The notes below the pieces were generated by a model. It did not search any database. It saw nothing but the letters and a program-made list of their open reading frames with translations, and was not told the origin of the DNA. A DNA stretch of 64,000 nucleotides from Anaerolinea thermolimosa (lineage in GTDB: Bacteria; Chloroflexota; Anaerolineae; Anaerolineales; Anaerolineaceae): assembly GCF_001050195.2 (NCBI RefSeq), contig NZ_DF967965.1, forward strand, positions 612,744 through 676,743. Reading direction: 5' to 3'. The translations under genes were made by a program, and so were the position numbers. Shown piece after piece: positions 28,757-37,063 of the stretch. The stretch's first letter is position 1; each line of letters begins with the position of its first letter.

Positions 28757-28784
28757 GGCGGCTTTTCGCCGCCCTTGTTTCTTC
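28757..28784. terminator. bidirectional terminator between kinase gene and murA
   Basis: GGCGGC (28757-28762) pairs with GCCGCC (28768-28773) around TTTTC. A T-rich tail follows on the plus strand and an A/T-rich stretch on the other side serves minus-strand murA. It lies between the two convergent stop codons. Confidence 0.7.
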
Positions 28785-28793
28785 GTCAATGGA

Positions 28794-30077
28794 TTATTGC
28801 TCGCGCTGGCGCTGGATGACCGCTCCCAGCGCGGCTAATTTTTTATCCACCTGTTCATAACCGCGGTCGATTTGCCCGACGTTGCGAATTACCGAGGTGC
28901 CGCGAGCTGAGAGAGCGGCCAGTACCAGCGCCATACCGGCGCGGATGTCGGGGCTTTCCATCTTTTCGCCATACAGTTGACTGGGGCCCTGGACGATGCA
29001 GCGATGAGGATCGCACAGGACGATATTGGCTCCCATTCCGACCAGTTTATCGGTGAAAAACATTCTTCCGGGGTACATCCAATCGTGGAAGAGCATGGAG
29101 CCTTTGGATTGGGTAGCCACGACGATGGCGATGCTCATCAGGTCGGTGGGGAAGGAGGGCCAGGGCATGACGCCGATTTCAGGGATTGCCCCACCCAGGT
29201 CTGGTTCCACCTCTAACCGCTGTTCAGCCGGGACGATGATGTCTTCGCCTTCCACTTCCCAGCTCACGCCCATCCTGCCGAAGACATAACGGATCATGTC
29301 CAGGTGTTTGGGGGCGGCGTTGCGAATCCGGATTGACCCGTGAGTGACCACTGCGGCGCCGATGAAGCTTACCACTTCCAGATAATCCGGCCCGATGGTA
29401 AATTCACCCCCCTTAAGCTCACTTACTCCCTCGATTACCAGCGTGTTCGAGCCGATGTTTTCGATGTGCCCCCCCAGAAGGTTGAGGAAGTGGCAGAGCT
29501 CCTGAATATGTGGCTCGGAGGCGGCGTTGCGAATGATGGTGCGTCCCCTGGCCGTGACTGCGGCCATGATGGCGTTTTCGGTGGCGGTCACACTTACCTG
29601 ATCGAGGAGGATATCCGCTCCCTGCAATCGTTCGGCCTGGAAATGGAAGGTGCGGTCGTAGCTCACCCTGGCTCCCAGGCTGGAGAGGGCGAGGAGGTGG
29701 GTATCCACCCGGCGGCGACCGATGACATCACCGCCGGGTGGAGGCAGGTGCAATTCTCCGGCGCGGGCGGTCATGGGGCCGGCAAGCATTATGGAAGCAC
29801 GAATTTTTCGGCAGAGGTCGGGGTCGAGGTCCGCCGGGCGTACCTCACGCGCCTGGACCTTCCAGGTGTGGTCGTCAATATCCGTAAATTCGACGCCAAG
29901 GCTTTCAAGGAGACGGCGCATGTTTTGCACGTCAAGAATGGCGGGCACATTTTTCAGGATGACTTCTTCACGGGTTAAAAGGCAGGCTGCCAGGAGGGGC
30001 AGAGCGGCATTTTTATTACCCGAGGGAGTGACTTCTCCATGTAATGGATGGCCACCTTCAATGATGAATTTATCCAT
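28794..30077 (-). CDS. murA: UDP-N-acetylglucosamine 1-carboxyvinyltransferase (MurA), Asp-type
   Basis: Transfers enolpyruvate from PEP to UDP-GlcNAc, the first committed step of peptidoglycan synthesis, in the cytoplasm. The 427-aa protein shows SGNKNAALPLLAA (residues 19-31), KIRASIMLAGPM and GGDVIGRRRVD, and near the C terminus an RAGMALVLAAL stretch. The usual catalytic Cys (115 in E. coli) is Asp117 here, confirmed as GAT in the bases. Asp at this site is known to keep activity and give fosfomycin resistance in other bacteria. It has its own predicted promoter, so it is probably independent of the sugar operon upstream. Confidence 0.9.
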   Translation of the reverse strand: MDKFIIEGGHPLHGEVTPSGNKNAALPLLAACLLTREEVILKNVPAILDVQNMRRLLESLGVEFTDIDDHTWKVQAREVRPADLDPDLCRKIRASIMLAGPMTARAGELHLPPPGGDVIGRRRVDTHLLALSSLGARVSYDRTFHFQAERLQGADILLDQVSVTATENAIMAAVTARGRTIIRNAASEPHIQELCHFLNLLGGHIENIGSNTLVIEGVSELKGGEFTIGPDYLEVVSFIGAAVVTHGSIRIRNAAPKHLDMIRYVFGRMGVSWEVEGEDIIVPAEQRLEVEPDLGGAIPEIGVMPWPSFPTDLMSIAIVVATQSKGSMLFHDWMYPGRMFFTDKLVGMGANIVLCDPHRCIVQGPSQLYGEKMESPDIRAGMALVLAALSARGTSVIRNVGQIDRGYEQVDKKLAALGAVIQRQREQ

Positions 30078-30114
30078 GAGAATCCTCTCTCAATCAGGGC
30101 AGATGGATAATCCT

Positions 30115-30144
30115 TTTATACCCTGAATGCATGTCAACCGTCAA
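30115..30144 (-). promoter_or_regulatory. predicted promoter of murA
   Basis: On the minus strand TTGACG (30144-30139) stands 18 bp from TATAAA (30120-30115), 37 bp before the ATG. A second TTGACA lies inside the spacer. It lies in the gap just after the DegT gene stop. Confidence 0.6.
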
Positions 30145-30162
30145 TTCCTGGCCGGGGCCGCC

Positions 30163-31419
30163 TTATTTTTCGAGCCGTCTGGCGGCCGCGCGGGCTAATT
30201 CCTCTCCGTGTTCAACCACTTTTTTCAATGCCGTTACCACATCGTCGATTCCCTTCTGCCCGTCACGGAAAACCGACTCATCCAGCCAGACCGATTCTCG
30301 CTCTCCGGCTCGTTCAGCTTCAGGCAGGGAGAGCCTGGAAAAGTCAAAACGGTCGGGGAAGGCGCTCGGAACAGGCAACCTGGAAAGCCGCGGCTGGAAA
30401 AGATCGTATCGATGCATGGGAGGGTAACCTGTGTCGCAGGGTATGCCTTCGGCTTCTAGGGCAGCACAGACTACCTCGTGGGTGTTGTGAAATACCTGGG
30501 GATCGATGGCGAAACCATAAATGTAAATTGCCCGCGTGGTGTGGCGGGGATCGCGGCGCAAGAGACGGACGCCGGGAACTTCACTGAGGGCCTCTTCCAG
30601 ATAGCTGGCAGCCTCGTTACGCTGTTTCATCTGCTCGGGGAAACGCTGAAGTGCCACTACGCCCAGAGCCGCATGTAATTCACCGAGGCGATAATTGGCC
30701 CCCATCGTGTAATGAATTTTCCCCTGGTATTCATAAGGACGCCCACAATTGATGATGCTCTCGGCTTTCTTCTGGAGTTCTTCGGTCTGGCATAAGAGAA
30801 TGCCACCTTCGCCTGTGGTGAGGATCTTGCTCGATTGCAGGCTGAATGACCCAAAATGACCGATCGTGCCAGCACCTCTTCCACGCCACCGTGCCCCGTG
30901 AGCATGGGCGCAGTCTTCGATGACGATGAGATGGTGCCGTTCGGCTATGTCCATGATAGCATCCATATCAGTCATCTGCGCACCGAGGTGCACAGGGATG
31001 ATCGCACGGGTGCGGGGAGTGATAGCCTCTTCAACTTTCCGGGGGTCCATGCAGTAGTTCTCCGGATCAACATCGACGATCACCGGAATGGCGCCTGCAG
31101 CCATGGGAGCGGCGGCAGTGGCCTGGAAGGTGAGGGCTGGCACGATGACTTCGTCACCCCATCCTATATCTGCAGCACGCAGAGCCACTTCCATGGTAAC
31201 CGTGCCGTTGACCATCAGAACGGGGTACCCGCCTCCCTGCATTTCAACGAAGCGCTCCAGAAATTCGCGCGTCTGTGGGCCAGGGTAGGGGAACCCACCC
31301 CAGCGTCCCGATTGAACGACTGAGGTAACGGCTTCAATATCTCGCTCGTCAAAGACAGGCCAATGCGGGTAAGGGGTGGAGCGTGTCTTTTCGCCTCCGA
31401 GGATTGCCAGTTGAGACAT
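30163..31419 (-). CDS. DegT/DnrJ/EryC1/StrS-family aminotransferase
   Basis: A PLP-dependent sugar aminotransferase-type enzyme, 418 aa. The PLP-binding Lys is Lys198 (SFSLQSSKILTTGEGG), with Asp169 in VIEDCAHAHG as the pyridine-nitrogen contact. Family members transfer amino groups to keto-sugars; some act on cyclitols or have become dehydratases. It starts 50 bp after the BadF-type kinase in the same direction, with GGAGG before the ATG, so it looks like the last gene of the sugar operon. That context suggests making or modifying an amino sugar from the imported substrate (inference). Confidence 0.88.
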   Translation of the reverse strand: MSQLAILGGEKTRSTPYPHWPVFDERDIEAVTSVVQSGRWGGFPYPGPQTREFLERFVEMQGGGYPVLMVNGTVTMEVALRAADIGWGDEVIVPALTFQATAAAPMAAGAIPVIVDVDPENYCMDPRKVEEAITPRTRAIIPVHLGAQMTDMDAIMDIAERHHLIVIEDCAHAHGARWRGRGAGTIGHFGSFSLQSSKILTTGEGGILLCQTEELQKKAESIINCGRPYEYQGKIHYTMGANYRLGELHAALGVVALQRFPEQMKQRNEAASYLEEALSEVPGVRLLRRDPRHTTRAIYIYGFAIDPQVFHNTHEVVCAALEAEGIPCDTGYPPMHRYDLFQPRLSRLPVPSAFPDRFDFSRLSLPEAERAGERESVWLDESVFRDGQKGIDDVVTALKKVVEHGEELARAAARRLEK

Positions 31420-31469
31420 CGTGAACCTCCATTACGAAAAAAAGATGAACAGATGGTAATAGCCGTAGC

Positions 31470-32456
31470 TCACTTCCAGAGCACTTGATATGCGTGGGTT
31501 GATTCGATGAGGTGACTGCGCCGTTCATCGGTACAAAGGCCGGCGACCTCCATTCCGAGTAAAACCCCTCCGACCACCGGGGGAGTCGTAAGCCGGGTGA
31601 AGGTAGCCCCCGGAGCAAAGGAGAGGATGGTTTCTTGAAGGGGACGGGTGAAAAGCGGTCCGCCGTTGAACACGCTGCCAATAAGCACCACTTCAAAGGT
31701 CTGGTTTTGAATATCGATCTGACGGATGACGGCGTTGGTGGTCTCGCCCAGTTCTGTGGCTATCCAACGAATGACCTCCTGCGCAACGGCATCTCCGCTG
31801 GATGCCACTTCAAATACAAGCCGGGCGTATTCTCCGTGTATATGATATTTCTGGAGAGCCAGCCCTTCAATGAGGTCGGTCAGACTCGAAGCCCCTACTT
31901 TACGAATAAATGCCTCCGAAAGCGCAGTCGCCGGTCCGCGGCGTGACCAGTGATGTGAAATCGCCTGCACTGCCCTGAAAACGATGTCACCTGCGCCACC
32001 GTATTCCCCGAACAGGCTTCCGCAACCGGTCACCCAACCCTCGCGGCCATCGGCGGTGCGCCCGCGCACATTACACCCGGTTCCAGCATCCACTACCACG
32101 CCCCAGCCATGAGAGGCACCGGCAATGAGCCCGATGACCACATCGTTGACGGCTTCAACGGGGCAATCCAATCCCAGGGTGGCAATCGCGTCGAGGGTAG
32201 GCTGGCGTTCAGAGGGAAAGTCGTACCCGGCGATCCCGAAACCCGCTCCGGCGATTTCTGAAAGGGAGATGTGTGCCTGTGCCAAAGCAGCCTGAAGGGA
32301 GGCCTGCATGGCGGTGGCGAGTCCATCGTATCCCACGCCTTCGTGGTTTCCGGGCCCGGCTGCACCAAAGCCCCGGACTGTTCCGTGTTCATCGGCAATG
32401 AGAGCATGGGTTTTCGTTCCGCCGACATCGATTCCTAGATAATATTTCATAGTCAT
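31470..32456 (-). CDS. BadF/BadG-type sugar kinase (N-acetylglucosamine kinase-like)
   Basis: An ASKHA-fold ATP-dependent kinase, about 328 aa. The phosphate-1 loop is GIDVGGTKTHALI, the phosphate-2 loop VVVDAGTGCNVRG and the adenosine region GSVFNGGPLF, as in N-acetylglucosamine and glucosamine kinases. I place the start at ATG 32456, one base after the stop of the GH4 gene, or ATG 32450 two codons later. The long upstream extension of the frame overlaps GH4 and is not credible. No ribosome site is seen, so translation is likely coupled. It may phosphorylate the imported sugar or the sugar released by GH4. Confidence 0.82.
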   Translation of the reverse strand: MTMKYYLGIDVGGTKTHALIADEHGTVRGFGAAGPGNHEGVGYDGLATAMQASLQAALAQAHISLSEIAGAGFGIAGYDFPSERQPTLDAIATLGLDCPVEAVNDVVIGLIAGASHGWGVVVDAGTGCNVRGRTADGREGWVTGCGSLFGEYGGAGDIVFRAVQAISHHWSRRGPATALSEAFIRKVGASSLTDLIEGLALQKYHIHGEYARLVFEVASSGDAVAQEVIRWIATELGETTNAVIRQIDIQNQTFEVVLIGSVFNGGPLFTRPLQETILSFAPGATFTRLTTPPVVGGVLLGMEVAGLCTDERRSHLIESTHAYQVLWK

Positions 32457-32457
32457 T

Positions 32458-33750
32458 TTACGCAAAGAATTGAGGAAGATAGGGTCGGTTGGTATGAAGC
32501 AGGTCATCAAGAACGGCCTGTATCTCCGGAACTTCGGGCCCCAGTGGATGAGCAAGCAGGGCCTGATATGCAGCCTTTCGATCACCGTGTACGGCGGCTT
32601 CTACAGTAAGCAGTTCATACGCTTTAACCTGGGCCACCAGGCCAAAACAGGCCAGCGGTAAGGGCTGGGCTGGCAGAGGATGAATGCCTGCCCGGTCAAT
32701 GCGGCAGGGTAATTCCATGACCCAATCAGAAGGATAATCGGAAACTGCACCATTCTGGCGCACATTGACAATTTCCACCTGACCGAGGTCATTGTAATGG
32801 GCATTAATCACGCGGGTGGCCAGGGTAGAATACCAGGCACCCCCACGTTTCATAATATCGGGCGGCACACTCACAAGCGCCGGATCGGCATATTGTCGGA
32901 GCAGTTCTGCCTCAATTGCCAGAACCTGTTCTGCTCTTGAAGGCGGCCAGTTCTCCTGAGCGCGCAATTTTTCAGAGGTTTTGTAATAGTACTGGAGGTA
33001 TGAGTTGGGCAACATTCCCAGCGTTTCGATCAATTCGGGAGGCCATTCAGGGTGGGGATCGGAGCGCAGGGATTGGAGGTAAGCTGAGAGAATCTGCGGC
33101 CAGTAATCTTCTCCGTCAACCCGGAAACCGCGATACCAGGTGAGGTGGTTGAGGCCGAGAGAGTCGAGTTCTGCTCGCGCCGGGTCGATAGACTGGCCGA
33201 TGGCTTTCTCCAGTTCGGCCAGGATGCCCATTTTGGTGGTGATGGGAGAATTGCATAACCCCACCGCGGGCACGCCGGGGGCATAGCGGGTGAGGGCTTC
33301 AGTGACCAGGCCGGAAGGGTTGGTGAAGTTGACCAGCATGGCCCCGGGGGCCAGGGCTTGCATGTCGGCAGTGATTTCGAGCAGGACAGGAATGGTGCGC
33401 AGGGCTTTTGCCATCCCTCCAATACCGGTGGTCTCCTGGCCGATCAGACCATGGCGTTTGCCAAGATACTCGTCTTCCCGGCGGGCCGGGATGAAACCAA
33501 CTCGAAGCTGGGTGATCACATAAGATGCTCCACGAATGGCTTCGCGCCGGTTGTCGGTGAGGGTGATGCGAAACGGCGCACCGGCATGTTCCACAATTCG
33601 TTCGCAGAAATCGCCCACAATCTCCAAACGTTGAGGTTGGATGTCCATCAGGGCCAGCTCACTCAGGGGCAACTGTCCCTGAAGTTCGAGAAACCCTTTG
33701 ACCAGTTCGGGGGTGTAGGTAGACCCTCCACCAATGACAGCAATTTTCAT
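32458..33750 (-). CDS. glycoside hydrolase family 4, 6-phospho-beta-glucosidase-like
   Basis: An NAD- and Mn-dependent glycosidase, 430 aa. The Rossmann start IAVIGGGSTYTPELV (residues 3-17) is clear, with NFTNPSG (141-147), metal-site Cys166 in the CNSP motif and His202 (GLNHLTW). The CNxP form is the one I associate with 6-phospho-beta-glucosidases, but the exact substrate is not certain. I chose ATG 33750 (AGGAA upstream), since earlier in-frame codons precede the nucleotide-binding fold. There is no PTS in the window to supply phosphorylated substrate, but a kinase gene is coupled directly downstream. Confidence 0.88.
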   Translation of the reverse strand: MKIAVIGGGSTYTPELVKGFLELQGQLPLSELALMDIQPQRLEIVGDFCERIVEHAGAPFRITLTDNRREAIRGASYVITQLRVGFIPARREDEYLGKRHGLIGQETTGIGGMAKALRTIPVLLEITADMQALAPGAMLVNFTNPSGLVTEALTRYAPGVPAVGLCNSPITTKMGILAELEKAIGQSIDPARAELDSLGLNHLTWYRGFRVDGEDYWPQILSAYLQSLRSDPHPEWPPELIETLGMLPNSYLQYYYKTSEKLRAQENWPPSRAEQVLAIEAELLRQYADPALVSVPPDIMKRGGAWYSTLATRVINAHYNDLGQVEIVNVRQNGAVSDYPSDWVMELPCRIDRAGIHPLPAQPLPLACFGLVAQVKAYELLTVEAAVHGDRKAAYQALLAHPLGPEVPEIQAVLDDLLHTNRPYLPQFFA

Positions 33751-33770
33751 CACGATTTCCTTTCTATTCC

Positions 33771-33784
33771 TTGAACGGTTTTCA
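33771..33784 (-). promoter_or_regulatory. weak LacI-type operator-like site before the GH4 gene
   Basis: TTGAACGGTTTTCA matches eight of ten fixed positions of the LacI-family pattern TGNAANCGNTTNCA. It lies 20 bp upstream of the GH4 start, between lacI-type and GH4 genes. Chance is possible. Confidence 0.25.
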
Positions 33785-33809
33785 TCGTATAACGGGCTGG
33801 CCCTACCCG

Positions 33810-34871
33810 CTAGGTTCTGGGGGAGCGGCCACAACCGCAGGATTGCCGGATGACAAGTTCAGTGGGTAGAGATGTGACCATCTCGGCAGTGCCCGTGCGG
33901 ATGAGGGAAATGAGTTGACGGGCGGCCTGGTACCCGGTTTCATAAATGGGGGCTCGCACGGTGGTTAATGGAACCGGAAGGTAGGGTGCGAGGTAGTCAT
34001 CATCGAAACCAACTACGGCAATTTCATCCGGAACGCGGACGCCCATTTCAAGGAGAGCGGTCATCACGCCCGCAGCCGATTCATCATCTCCAGCAAATAT
34101 GGCGTCTGGTCTGGTGCCACTGGCGAGCATATCTCGAGCGGCCTGAGCGGCAATGACTCCTTCAAACTCGCCCACTCCGAGGAGAGCAGGATCGACCGGC
34201 AGTCCGTGGCGGGCTAACGAGGCCAGGTAACCGGCTTCTCTTTGATGTGAATCTTCGTTGTCCTTTGGGCCAGCGAGAAAGGCTATTTTCCGGTAGCCGT
34301 GGTGTTCAATGAGATGGTCAATTAATTGCTCTGTGCCGGCTTTATTTTCAAACGTGATGGATGGAATTGAAAGCCCGGCAGGAGCAGAACGATACATCAG
34401 CACGAGGGGAAAATGACGCCGGTAGAGTCGTTCAATTTCGGCATCATCGAGGCTGTTGGTGAAAATAAGCACTCCATCGGTGTTATGCTCGCCGATGGGG
34501 ATAATGCGTGAAAATTCATGGCGTTCGAGTTTGGGCGAGGCAAAGATGAGCAAATCATAATTGTTCTCGGCCAGGCACTCACCGATGCCTGCAAGCATCG
34601 GTTGGAAAAATGCCCCGCTGACCTCAGGGAGCAAGAGGCCAATGGTATTGGTACGCTTCCCCGCCAGATTGCGGGCAGAGAGATTGGGGCTGAATTGAAG
34701 CCGTTCGATGGCTTCACGAACCCGCCGGGCGGTTTCTTCAGCCACAGGCATGGATTTATTCATCACCCGGCTCACCGTGGAAATAGATACTCCAGCCTCA
34801 CGGGCGATGTCGATGATGGTGGGCCGTTTCGGATTGAGGGGTGGGGGCTTTCCTGATTCTACTGGCTCCAT
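33810..34871 (-). CDS. LacI-family transcriptional regulator
   Basis: A 353-aa repressor-type protein. The helix-turn-helix and hinge are visible (TIIDIAREAGVSISTVSRVMN, then LSARNLAGKRTNTIGLLLPE), followed by a periplasmic-binding-protein-like sensor domain (GDDESAAGVMTAL, VVGFDDDYLAPYL). I chose ATG 34871 with GAAGGA upstream over an earlier frame start at 34898. It sits inside the sugar operon, between the permease and GH4 genes. A near-perfect LacI-type palindrome at 38449-38470 overlaps the start of the operon, so it most likely represses its own operon until the sugar appears. Confidence 0.93.
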   Translation of the reverse strand: MEPVESGKPPPLNPKRPTIIDIAREAGVSISTVSRVMNKSMPVAEETARRVREAIERLQFSPNLSARNLAGKRTNTIGLLLPEVSGAFFQPMLAGIGECLAENNYDLLIFASPKLERHEFSRIIPIGEHNTDGVLIFTNSLDDAEIERLYRRHFPLVLMYRSAPAGLSIPSITFENKAGTEQLIDHLIEHHGYRKIAFLAGPKDNEDSHQREAGYLASLARHGLPVDPALLGVGEFEGVIAAQAARDMLASGTRPDAIFAGDDESAAGVMTALLEMGVRVPDEIAVVGFDDDYLAPYLPVPLTTVRAPIYETGYQAARQLISLIRTGTAEMVTSLPTELVIRQSCGCGRSPRT

Positions 34872-34926
34872 GAATATTCCTTCAGCATCACACAACAATG
34901 GATTGGCTCCCTTTCTGGAGGATGTT

Positions 34927-36042
34927 TCACTCTTTCAGGCCGGTCAGTTTAATCCCCTGGATGAAGGTGCGCTGGGCGAAGAAGAAGGCGATGATGATGG
35001 GCACCGTAAAAACTACAGAAGCCGCCATGAGCAGGTTCCAGGCAACAATGCGCTGACCTTTGAAGTCTTGCAGGCCGAGGGACATGGTGAAGTTCTGCGG
35101 GCTGGTGAGGTAAAGGAGAGGTCCCTGAAAATCATTCCAGGCGTAGAGGAAGGTAAACACTGTGACTGTGGCAAGTACAGGAACAGAAAGCGGTAACATG
35201 ATGCGGAGAAAGATGTCCAGTTCTGAGGCGCCATCTACCCGGGCGGCATCGGCAAGCTCTTCGGGAATGGTTTTGAAAAACTGGCGAAGCAGAAAAACAT
35301 CATAAGCGTTGGCAAAGAAGGCAGGAACGATCAGTGGCAGGAAGGAATCGCCCCAGTGCAGGGTTTCATTGAAAAACAGGTACAGCGGGATCATGGTGAC
35401 CTGGTAGGGCAACATCATGGTGGCAAGGACAAAGATAAAGAATGCCTGCCGGCCCGGAAAGTTAATCCGGGCGAAGGCATAGGCCACCGGGCTGTTGGAA
35501 AGGAGTGTGCCAATAATGGTGAAGAAGGCAATGATGAGGCTGTTTTTAAAATAGGTCCAAAAGTTAACTCCCAGGCCGGGGCGCGTAGCGCGTGACATGG
35601 CATCGATGTAATTTCTCCAACGCAGACCTACTTTCAGGATGGGTTCGGCAAAACGCATGCGTACCTGAGAGTAAACCATCTCAGGATTTTGCGGGTCGAC
35701 AAAATCTCCCAACCCTTCAGCCACTTTTAACAGGGCCAGCTCTTTGGTTTCGCCTTCGATCTGAACATGGTAAAGGAGCAACTCCTGGCCTTGAATTTTC
35801 ACGGTGACGTTGTCGTAGGGCAGCCAGGTTGGTGGAGTGCGGAATACATCCCGGTCTGACTTGAAAGAGGTGATTAACATCCAGAGAAAGGGGATCAGGA
35901 AGAACAACCCGACCAGAAGAATAAGCAGGTGGCTGAGGAGCTGGGTGAATGTACGCCTGATTTGCGCCCATTGGTGCTGGCGGAGATGAAGGCGTTCAAA
36001 TTCTTCGGCAGAAAGGGGTTTGGAGAGCGCGGATTGACCCAT
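34927..36042 (-). CDS. carbohydrate ABC permease, MalG-like (CUT1)
   Basis: A 371-aa inner-membrane permease of a sugar importer. The first helix (about residues 36-58) is followed by a soluble loop of about 100 residues before the remaining helices, making it longer than the usual 270-290 aa. The ATPase-contact EAA loop reads ELADAARVDGASELDIFLRIMLP. It pairs with the MalF-like permease encoded 9 bp upstream on the same strand. No dedicated ATPase gene is in the operon. Confidence 0.92.
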   Translation of the reverse strand: MGQSALSKPLSAEEFERLHLRQHQWAQIRRTFTQLLSHLLILLVGLFFLIPFLWMLITSFKSDRDVFRTPPTWLPYDNVTVKIQGQELLLYHVQIEGETKELALLKVAEGLGDFVDPQNPEMVYSQVRMRFAEPILKVGLRWRNYIDAMSRATRPGLGVNFWTYFKNSLIIAFFTIIGTLLSNSPVAYAFARINFPGRQAFFIFVLATMMLPYQVTMIPLYLFFNETLHWGDSFLPLIVPAFFANAYDVFLLRQFFKTIPEELADAARVDGASELDIFLRIMLPLSVPVLATVTVFTFLYAWNDFQGPLLYLTSPQNFTMSLGLQDFKGQRIVAWNLLMAASVVFTVPIIIAFFFAQRTFIQGIKLTGLKE

Positions 36043-36051
36043 CGGGCACCT

Positions 36052-36996
36052 CTAACCTGAATAATAGGTATAACGATTGGATACGCGGAACAGGAGTATC
36101 GTGCAGCCCAGGATGATGAAGAAGAGAATCCAGGCCATGGCCGAGGCGTATCCCATTTTGAGGAAGAGAAAGCCAGTCTGGTAGAGGTAAACGCTGTAGA
36201 AGAGCGTGGAGTTAAGGGGAGATCCAATGGAACCGGCCGTATTGCCAAAGACATAGGCCTGGGCAAAGTATTGAAACATCCCGATGACGCCGGTGATCAG
36301 GTTAAACAGGGTGATCGGTGAAACCATGGGAATCGTAATGTGAATCAGGCGTTGCCACCAGCTGGCGCCATCGAGCTGAGCGGCTTCAATGAGGCTGAGG
36401 GGTACATCCTGCAATCCGGAAAGGTAGATGATGATCGTGCCGCCCATGCCCCATAACGCCAGAAGAATGAGAGAAGGTTTGGCCCACAGCGGATCTTTGA
36501 GCCAGTTGGGTCCTTGAATGCCGAACAGGCCAAGGAGGGTGTTCATGAGCCCGGAGCTCGGATTTAAAATCCAGAGCCAGAGCATGGTGCTGGCAATGGT
36601 AGGAACGATGCTGGGCAAATAGTAAATGACACGATAAATGGATTGCCCTGGCACTTTGAGGTTCAGGAGGATAGCACAGAAAAAGGAAAGCAACAACGTA
36701 AGCGGCACACCGATGACAACCATGTAGGCGGTGTTGCCGAGAGCGGTGTAGAAAAGTTTATCCTGGAAGAGGTTAATGTAATTGGTCAGGCCAATCCACT
36801 TGAGCGGAGCACGCAGATGGTACTCGCTGAAACTGTAGATCAGAGAAGCTCCCATAGGATACATGGTGAAGAGGAGAAAACCGATGCTCCATGGGGCCAG
36901 AAAAGCCATCCCCAGCCAGAAATTATGGCGGGTCTTCTTCGACCAGCGAACTGGCTTTCCGTGAGATTGTGAAACTACAGAGTCCATTTTTTGCAT
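36052..36996 (-). CDS. carbohydrate ABC permease, MalF-like (CUT1)
   Basis: The first permease of the sugar importer, about 314 aa with six predicted helices. The EAA loop reads SLIEAAQLDGASWWQRLIHITIP. I prefer ATG 36996, which has GGGAAA about 8 bases upstream; the open frame extends to 37101 but would run into the binding-protein gene and the intergenic hairpin. ATG 37011 and ATG 36987 are alternatives. It is separated from the binding-protein gene by a strong hairpin. Confidence 0.9.
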   Translation of the reverse strand: MQKMDSVVSQSHGKPVRWSKKTRHNFWLGMAFLAPWSIGFLLFTMYPMGASLIYSFSEYHLRAPLKWIGLTNYINLFQDKLFYTALGNTAYMVVIGVPLTLLLSFFCAILLNLKVPGQSIYRVIYYLPSIVPTIASTMLWLWILNPSSGLMNTLLGLFGIQGPNWLKDPLWAKPSLILLALWGMGGTIIIYLSGLQDVPLSLIEAAQLDGASWWQRLIHITIPMVSPITLFNLITGVIGMFQYFAQAYVFGNTAGSIGSPLNSTLFYSVYLYQTGFLFLKMGYASAMAWILFFIILGCTILLFRVSNRYTYYSG

Positions 36997-37025
36997 GGTC
37001 CAATTTCCCATCAAGGAGCCAGAAG

Positions 37026-37057
37026 CCAGGGGGCGGCTCAACACTGCCGCCCCCTGG
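37026..37057 (-). promoter_or_regulatory. strong GC-rich hairpin between sugar-binding protein and permease genes
   Basis: A perfect 12-bp stem (37026-37037 with 37046-37057), loop of 8 nt, lies just after the binding-protein stop. No T-run. It probably stabilises the upstream mRNA and reduces expression of the permeases. The junction in the Dpp-type operon at 16708-16736 is organised the same way with a different sequence. Confidence 0.75.
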
Positions 37058-37063
37058 AAGGTT

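Noticed and set aside
32457-32585. Upstream extension of the BadF-type kinase frame
   Set aside because: It overlaps the end of GH4 coding sequence, and the ASKHA fold begins properly at MKYYLGIDVGG.
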